From Saxidomus purpurata (Eukaryota > Mollusca > Bivalvia > Venerida > Veneridae), in assembly GCA_022818135.1 (NCBI GenBank), contig JAFMSR010000009.1, positions 16,700,077 to 16,764,076 of the forward strand: a stretch of 64,000 nt of DNA. The letters run 5' to 3'. The notes under the pieces are model-generated. The model saw only the letters and a program-made list of their open reading frames with translations, made no database searches and had not been told where the DNA came from. Numbering within the stretch: position 1 is the first letter of the stretch; each line of letters starts with the position of its first letter. Below are positions 57,583 through 64,000 of this stretch, piece after piece. Made by a program: the position numbers and the translations under genes.

Positions 57583-58060
57583 TGTTTTCTTAAGGTTTTA
57601 TGTTTTTGTGGTGAGTGGCGACATCGTGCTTTGTCATTGCTTTATCGCAATATGTATTAAATTGAATTTTATGATCGATGTATGGCTTAGATAGGAAAAG
57701 AGTTGTTACATGTCACACAACTGAATTTACACATCAACAACGCAAATGGGAGAAGTAATTTTGTGTGATCTAATCTTTGAGCTGAGTGCATCTTGTTTAT
57801 GAGGTTGTCGAACTTTTTGAGTAAGTAATTATTTAAATAAAAAACTTTACTGATTATTTAAAAATGGCATTCGAATGAAAAAAACCCAACTAAATAGTTA
57901 AATCAGTATATTTAAAAAAAGTGTTTTATTTATTCAGGGCACATTTTTGCCAGTAAATCAACATTTTATCCATTCAGTTACTAACTATCCAATAATTTAC
58001 ATATTACGCCAATAAAGTAAGCATTTTGAATTCATCAAAGGCACTCGTGGAAATTTTACT
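57583..58060 (+). repeat. Diverged segmental duplicate, left copy
   Basis: Collinear anchors with 63061-64000 are TTTTTGTGGTGAGTGGCGAC against TTTTCTGTGGTTAGAAGTGAC, ATGATCGATGTA, GTTACATGTCACACAA and TTGCCAGTAAATCA against TTGCCAGTGAATCA, and the last shared block GCACTCGTGGAAATTTTA. Identity by eye is about 70-75 percent. Confidence 0.75.
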
Positions 58061-58179
58061 GTCGCGTTTGAGCCCACCTAAGCAAAACGTTTCAGCTAAA
58101 ATACTGCAATACATACTTTCGGTCTTCCCCTGTTTATTAGCATCTACACATTTTTGCCGTTTTTGGCCTGGGGACTGAA

Positions 58180-58700
58180 AGTCCCCTAGGCCTAAGTTAG
58201 CATACCACATTTCAAACACTGCTGACAATTTAACTGTGCTATGTGCGAATAACAACTGTAAACATGCGCTTTGGGAAAGTAGTGCAAGACAGACCAGATC
58301 AATCTTTTGTTTGAATGTCGCATACAATAAGAACATAGTACAAATAAAAACAGTACATACAACTTCAAACGATTGCAGAAAGGTCTATAGCTTACGGGTT
58401 GTATTACATATTTTTTTCTGTTTTAGAAATTACTGCGCTGTTAGCTGATTACGGAAGATAATCATATGCATATCACGGAAAAGTACGGATATTTACGGAA
58501 ATTTACGGAAACGTACGGAACTCGATATAAGAGTTTGTAGTTTGATTTTCAAATTTATGATGCTATTTCATTGACAACTTTCTTATTAACGAACGATTAC
58601 ATATATAATTACCTAAACAATAAATCTCTTTAAAAAAAAATACAATTTACGTACATTCCCTAGAAGGAACTGACGTGATCAAAATCACCCGCCATTTATC
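58180..58700 (+). mobile_element. Interspersed element, copy C
   Basis: It is collinear with 28965-29390: TTAGCATACCACATTTCAAA, AACAACTGTAAA, AGTGCAAGACAGACCAGATC, TTACTGCGCTGTTAG, CATATCACGGAAAAGTACGG, TTTACGTACATTCCC. It also carries the AAGAGTTTGTAGTTTGAT block shared with copy B. The local triplication TTTACGGAAATTTACGG at 58492 is a small tandem expansion. Confidence 0.75.
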
Positions 58701-59474
58701 GAGGACGCTGCATGTCAAGGCCCAGTGAACGGTTTCACCGATTACAACTACAAGGTAACCAAGAATCATTTTTGGTTTTCCCTGAAATACACATTGTACA
58801 GTACTGTCTTTATATTTCATTGTTGGTATTGCTTTGTTTATTTCTGTTTCAAGGTCTTGTCCTTGGTACACAATAATTTTCGATCCACATCATCAGATAT
58901 CGCTTGAAGTTGAACAAAGCGCAGATTGAAATATTTTTATTGTTCTCTCAAACAATTTATATTGTTGACCATGTGATTATTTTTCATTTAACATACGTTT
59001 TATAATGAAGCAAACTTCCCTGCCACCCATATAGTTGTGAATCATTCATTCTGTGTCATATACTAAATTGCGCACTATGCACATTTCGACCCGCGCTTTA
59101 GGTAAGGTTCAGCGTAAATCACGAAGGTCAAAAGTCGTTTTTAGGGGAGTTAATCTATAGCCCCAAGGCCTTCAGCGCTCACAGCGCTTTGATTACCACT
59201 ATGTCCCAATAAGGACCACATACAAAAGACGGTATTGAAATCACACTTAAGTTTATTAGTATTTCTTTTATTCATATTTACAGAGTACGGAAACACGACA
59301 CCCAGAATAGGTAAAAAATGTTTATTTATTTGCCCAGTGGCTTGCTACTGTTCTTGTTACACAATAAATCAAGAAATAACTTCCAAATAGTTGGACAGAT
59401 TTAACGCAGAATAATGTAAATGATTTATATTTTGTGAGGATGGTACGGAATAGTTTGGTTGATAGTTATCTTCT
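58701..59474. other. Sequence without visible gene
   Basis: Overlapping frames at 58647-58871 minus and 58725-58907 plus have no family signature. Confidence 0.45.
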
Positions 59475-59756
59475 TTTATCAGTTCACGTCATTTTAATGC
59501 TGACAAAAATTTAAAAATTTCATATTGTTATGGCCAGTTTACGTCATTTTGGTGCTGGAAAAATTCTAGATATATCATGGTGTTAAAGCCAGTTTACGTC
59601 ACTTTGGTTCTAAAACAATTCTAGATATATCATAGTGTTTTGGCCAGTTTTATTTTTGGTGCTTAAACTATTTTGTAGTAATATCGTAGTGTTTTGGCCC
59701 GTCTACGTGCTGAAAAAATGGAGTATTATCGTATTGTCATGGCCAGTTAAAGACAG
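59475..59756 (+). repeat. 55 bp minisatellite, five to six units
   Basis: TGGCCAGTTTACGTCA-type cores have AGTT at 59481, 59536, 59591 and 59646, a strict 55-base period, then more eroded units at about 59700 and 59745. Each unit carries TTTTGGTGCT and TCTAGATATATCATAGTG. Confidence 0.9.
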
Positions 59757-60657
59757 ATCAAAGTTAAGAAGCTCTTTAGTCTGTTTTAGGCTTGTATTGA
59801 GAGAGCTAATCCAGTGGTTGTAAAGGTACCAGTACTTTGTTTTGTTCTACATTTTTAATACTAGTATCATGTACTGCCAACATGAAACATAATTAGATCC
59901 GGGCTATGAGTCTGCACAATGATAACAGAATACTACACGTCAGGATAAAAAGACAGTTAAGTATTGTGAACAACAAAATTACAAAAGCGAGCCAATGCCC
60001 TAAGCAGTCAAGAATATATTTTCCGACATCCACAATATGTTTTGCACATTTAGTTGATGTATCTGTCTGTATACTTACAGGATCGTGCAAATACATCACG
60101 ATTAAACCTAATCGCAAAATGCACCATTTTAAAATTTGCTGTATTCTATAATTAAACAGGTAAAAGTTTACTGTGTACTATTGAATGTGCTCTGTATTTA
60201 TAAACAAATCAGATCATCTCAAAAGGCTAATTAATTGTAGAATATTCCTATAATAGATAATGCATTTAATATGAACAGTAATTGAGTAGATTAATCTGTT
60301 AATTGTTACAGTAACTACACACTAGGCTGTTGAGGTAAATAAATCCTTGGTACAAAAACTAGTATTGTTCGCTTAATGTACACAGTTCCGGACCGTTCTT
60401 CGGGACTGTTCAACAAACATCTGCCCGTTCAGATTAGAACTTTTATCGAGATACATACTTGTGCAGAAAATAAAACGCACTTTGCGCAACCACAGATGTT
60501 AGCTATGGGTGCATGCATTTACCGTAATATAAGCTGTGGCACTATCAGTGCGTGGTCGTATTGTGGTTATTTTCAGAGTTCAGTACTTCCGTAAACATCA
60601 GCAAGAGTTGTATTAAGTACATAACTTATTTCAGTCTAAGTTGTCCTTATGTTTTTT
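59757..60657. other. Sequence without visible gene
   Basis: A 72-codon frame at 60376-60594 is Cys-containing but matches nothing I know. Confidence 0.45.
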
Positions 60658-60870
60658 AAGGGTGGCGCGGTGGTCGAGTGGTTAACGCTCTGGACTACAA
60701 ATCCGGAGGTCCCTGATTTGAATCCCGGCATGGGCACTGGAGATTTCAGAAACGATTTTCAGTGTTTCTTGTTCATCTAGTGAGATGACCTGGTTAGAAG
60801 CCCAGAAGTAGTCTCGCGGGTATCGGTGCTATACACCGGGCTTTTAAAAATTAAGGGGTCTATTCGTAAA
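60658..60870 (+). mobile_element. tRNA-derived SINE, well-preserved head
   Basis: GGTGGCGCGGTGGTCGAGTG and GTTAACGCTCTGGACT form a tRNA-like D and anticodon arm (CTCTGGA...TCCGGAG stem with a 7-base loop), and the B-box region is TGATTTGAATCCC. The body with TTTCAGTGTTTCTTGTTCAT continues to GCTTTTAAAAATTAAGGGG. The tRNA-like head retains pairing in the anticodon stem, so this is younger than the SINE at 31.7 kb and belongs to another family. It is not a functional tRNA because no acceptor stem closes. Confidence 0.8.
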
Positions 60871-61617
60871 ATAGGGTCTGATGCCTGAATTCCCTTGTAT
60901 CTGCATCTATCTTTTCAACCATTGCAATTTCGTTCAAACATTGTGGTACCTACAACCTGTCCTGTCAAATTCACCAAGAAACAATTGCGTGAGAACAAAC
61001 ACTTTCCGGATATATAACAAAGGCTTATTCTCACAATGCATTAGCATAATGGTTTGAAATTAACTACGATTTACGATGTATCCAAAAGACATTTTCTATT
61101 ATAATATGATAAATTATTTCGCCATTACTAAATGAAAACAATTTAAGTATAATTTCGCTTTCAAATATTTAGTTTCTTGACGTTATTGAAAATGAAGAAA
61201 CCAGATGATTTTGTTTACGGGGCCACTAACTGTTCAAGTTTTGTGATGCATGCACAGTATGCAGGCAAATTAAATTTATGCAAAATAAAGCCATTTCTGT
61301 CAAATTGCAGTTTAGGCCTCCTATTGTGATTGTTCATAAATCAAACCCCAGTTTGCACACCGGTTACTGTGTGAACTAATAAATTAGATGCATTATACCT
61401 TATTGCATCTTGCAAAAAAATATGTAAACACGGATATTACTGACACCGTACTACTGAAGTCATGTGCAGACTGACGCTTTGTTATGTTCTCAAGTTTAAA
61501 AGAAATCATAAATCATTGTCTAACTTGACGACAGTTTGTAATATTTGCTGATGGTCTTAAATATTTTACAATGAGGAAGTGTTATATCTATGGTGGCTGA
61601 TTTCTACCATCATGTCC
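60871..61617. other. Sequence without visible gene
   Basis: Nothing was recognised. Confidence 0.5.
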
Positions 61618-61938
61618 ATGTCGCGTTTTCGCGTGACCGAGCGAAAAGGCGAGAAGACGAAAAGTGTAGGGCGCTAGGCGACAATTGTTCACCCGCTCTG
61701 TCGCATATTTGCCGTCAAAGTTTAACATTTCGCATTTTCGCCCCGCGACCCGCCGAGGCGAAAACGCAGCAAATCAGAAATATGTTGCATTGTCGCGTTA
61801 ACGGATTTTCGCCTGTCGCCCCGCCGCACTAAAACGCAAAAACATGAAAAAGGCAAAAACGGGTAAGCTTTTTTCGTTAAGGGCCTAACATTTTCGTGTT
61901 TTCGCCCCGCCTTACACGAAGGCGAAAACGCTACGAAC
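61618..61938. repeat. CpG-rich cluster of TTTTCGCC/GGCGAAAA palindromes
   Basis: Paired motifs occur repeatedly: GCGTTTTCGCG...GCGAAAAGGCG, CGCATTTTCGCCCCGCG...GAGGCGAAAACGC, GGATTTTCGCCTGTCGCC...AAAACGC, GTGTTTTCGCCCCGCC...GAAGGCGAAAACGC. Each pair can fold. The segment is much richer in CG dinucleotides than its surroundings. An 80-codon open frame (61590-61832) is a by-product of the low stop density. Confidence 0.75.
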
Positions 61939-63060
61939 TAGTAATTTGGTTGTTACGATTTGCTGAAACCAGGTATTTTGTAATCTAATAAATCCTGATC
62001 AAACTGGTGTAAAAAAATGTCAAAATATATCTGAATGATATAGGATTTCGGAAACTGCATTCAAACATTCGACAGAAATATGAATATTTGAATGTTCGAA
62101 TATACGTTCAAATCGTTGATTATTTATTTTTAATCCATTAACTCTTTCAATGTTGATCCTTTAAGGCTATTTATCTTTAATCTGGGTCGTCTTGGATTGG
62201 GGCCGTCCTGATATGCTTTCATAATAACTGCACACTTTTCATATTTACGTATATGAATACAAAATGGCATTAAAAAAAAATAAACCTCCCTTTCATCAAT
62301 TTTATAGAGCCACGGATACTGGGGTTTCCAATACCATTGATAAAATTTTACAATTTAAAGGCACAAAGGCTTGAAATGGACCATGAATATGTCCCTCCAG
62401 GTAGATCGATCGCTCTACAGACATCCATAATTGGATATAATCTATCATCGAAGAGCGAAAGCCCGCCACTTCGTTTCTTGTGTACATTTACAACTGAGTG
62501 AAATCTGGCGCATGTTACGCTATTTCCTTTACCAAAGGGCATGCCTAAAAAACATGACATGCCTCTGTGTTACTTAGCGAACGTTATGACCACTATACCA
62601 CTTATACCTACATAAACCTTCTTATATCGAGCTCTTTAGATTTGCCGGTAAAGAAATGAATTCCATTGAGACTGGACCTCGCACTGCGTTTTGTTTAATC
62701 CCTAGGCTTTCTTAACAGGTTCTTTCATTTTAACAGGCTTGCTTGATCATGAAAAACGCGGCTTCATTTATCGCAGTTCTGGTGTCCAAAATTCAGTTGC
62801 CGTTATTTTTATAACATTTATAATATTTGAGCTGGGAACACTAATGTTATTAAATGACCGCAACGCCCCAAATCAGCGCGTATCTACAACCTTGCCAGAA
62901 GTAGTCTTGATTTGCGTTTATCGTCCATTGAAACATATCTAGTTGAAAATGTTTACTATTACGACTGTCAAAAAAGATATTATTCATAAAAAATATTTTT
63001 CGGTTTTCTTAATATGATTTTTTTTTTATTTTGATGAGAGGTGACATCATGTGTAAATAT
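61939..63060. other. Sequence without visible gene
   Basis: Overlapping minus-strand frames at 62302-62560 read somewhat protein-like (LETPVSVAL, PFGKGNSV) but split between two frames. They could be a decayed coding repeat that I cannot name. Confidence 0.35.
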
Positions 63061-64000
63061 TTTTCAGTTTTTTTCAAAGTTTTTGTTTTTCTGTGGTTAG
63101 AAGTGACATAGTGTATTCATTTCTTTATTGCAAAGGATATCAAATTCAACTGTATGATCGATGTACCGCTCAGATACGACAAAAGTTGCTACATGTCACA
63201 CAATTGAATATACACATCCAAAAAGCAAATTTGCGAAGTATTTGCGGTGTAACCTAATCTGTCATCTGGCTGCATCTTATTTATAAGGTTGACGAACTTT
63301 TTGCGTGAATACTTAAATAATTTAGATTAAAACTTAACGTTTATTTCTTAAGATCACTCGAATGAAACAACTAAATGCCAACTTAATTATTTCGACAACA
63401 TTGTCATCATTAGCATTAGCAATATATTTGTATATTCGTAGGAAATGTAGCTAATTTAAAACTGTTTTATAACGACTGTACAAATAATTTGTGAGATGTG
63501 TAATTTAAAACGCTAGAAACTGACAGAGTTCTATCCAATACTCAAGCGGAGTTGTGGTAGAGGGAAGGGGAGGGTAGATAACTCGGTCATGATGCGCGAC
63601 TTACGTGATTCGATATTGTACAAAACGCTATATTCGCCAAGTTACCGTCAACAACAACAACGACAAAAAAAGAAGTATGAATAAGCCTTTTCCCTATTTC
63701 TTGATTTGATTTGATGTTATTTATCATAGTGAAAGCTATAAACATGTTTATGACCTAACATAATGGTGCAGATTCAGCTGTAAGGTATTTACTGTATCGC
63801 TACTAAAAACCCTAGAAAATTTATTATCTGTTCATATCAGTTTATGTTTTCTTTTTTGTTGAAGTTTGTCATTAAATATAGCACTGTGCAGTGCACTTGC
63901 CCATTTTGCCAGTGAATCAGTATTATTTCTGTAATTATAGTAAATTTGTGCCAATGAAGTTAGTATTATGCATTCATAGAACGCACTCGTGGAATTTTAA
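63061..64000 (+). repeat. Diverged segmental duplicate, right copy (runs off the window)
   Basis: It is collinear with 57583-58060, but about 480 bp of unrelated sequence (about 63380-63880, with a GGAAGGGGAGGG tract and a CAACAACAACAACGAC run) separates the two matching halves. The match continues to the last base of the window, so the duplicate probably extends beyond it. Confidence 0.7.

Noticed and set aside
58647..58907. Overlapping open frames on both strands near 58.8 kb, possible exon
   Set aside because: They have no recognisable domain, no convincing splice sites and the frames are mutual shadows.
60658..60735. Functional tRNA gene
   Set aside because: The anticodon stem pairs, but no acceptor stem closes, the B box deviates and a SINE body follows directly.
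62302..62560. Protein-like minus-strand frames (LETPVSVAL, PFGKGNSVTC)
   Set aside because: The readable parts sit in two different frames and match no family I can name, so they are kept only as a note in the region entry.

Overview
The window looks like intergenic or intronic DNA from a bivalve mollusc. It is A+T-rich and densely packed with repeat families I associate with bivalve genomes: pearl/HINE-like elements with a GTCCGTCCGTC start and internal 140-170 bp tandem cores, tRNA-derived SINEs with a GTGGCCGAG-type A box, pogo/Tigger-like MITEs with CAGTAAACTCC ends and TA duplications, and non-LTR reverse transcriptase remains. The species assignment is inference. Almost all long open frames are by-products of minisatellites whose unit lacks stops, or of degraded retroelements. 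No rRNA gene, intact tRNA gene, CRISPR array or prokaryotic-type operon is visible.

Layout. 0-13.5 kb: sparse sequence with two pearl/HINE-like elements (978 and 7717), a small miRNA-like foldback (6135-6212), a broken minus-strand non-LTR retrotransposon (about 11.1-12.2 kb) and a SINE head. 13.5-21.7 kb: the most structured region. Two inverted copies of a roughly 290 bp sequence enclose about 7 kb holding three tandem arrays, a reverse transcriptase fragment embedded in a 33 bp minisatellite, and a 5'-truncated, frameshifted non-LTR retrotransposon. 22-26 kb: dispersed repeat fragments. 26.03-26.74 kb: the only convincing host coding exon, encoding a disordered Ser/Arg/Tyr-rich segment. 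It is followed by a degenerate 25 bp minisatellite, AT microsatellites and a 4-unit 142 bp array. 29.2-35.9 kb: a second inverted pair (about 700 bp arms) enclosing a SINE and a 65 bp minisatellite of about 18 units. 34.6-45.4 kb: minisatellites of 27, 42 and 34/68 bp and an irregular array. 46.9-52.5 kb: three pogo-like MITEs, one carrying a nested insertion. 57-64 kb: a diverged direct duplication, a 55 bp minisatellite, a SINE and a CpG-rich palindromic cluster.

The parts do not form a pathway. They record successive insertions and tandem amplification in a repeat-tolerant genome, with perhaps one exon of a signalling-adaptor-like gene. The best candidate for something unusual is the block bounded by inverted repeats at 14.0-21.6 kb. 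All identities are by-eye alignments; none was checked against a database.
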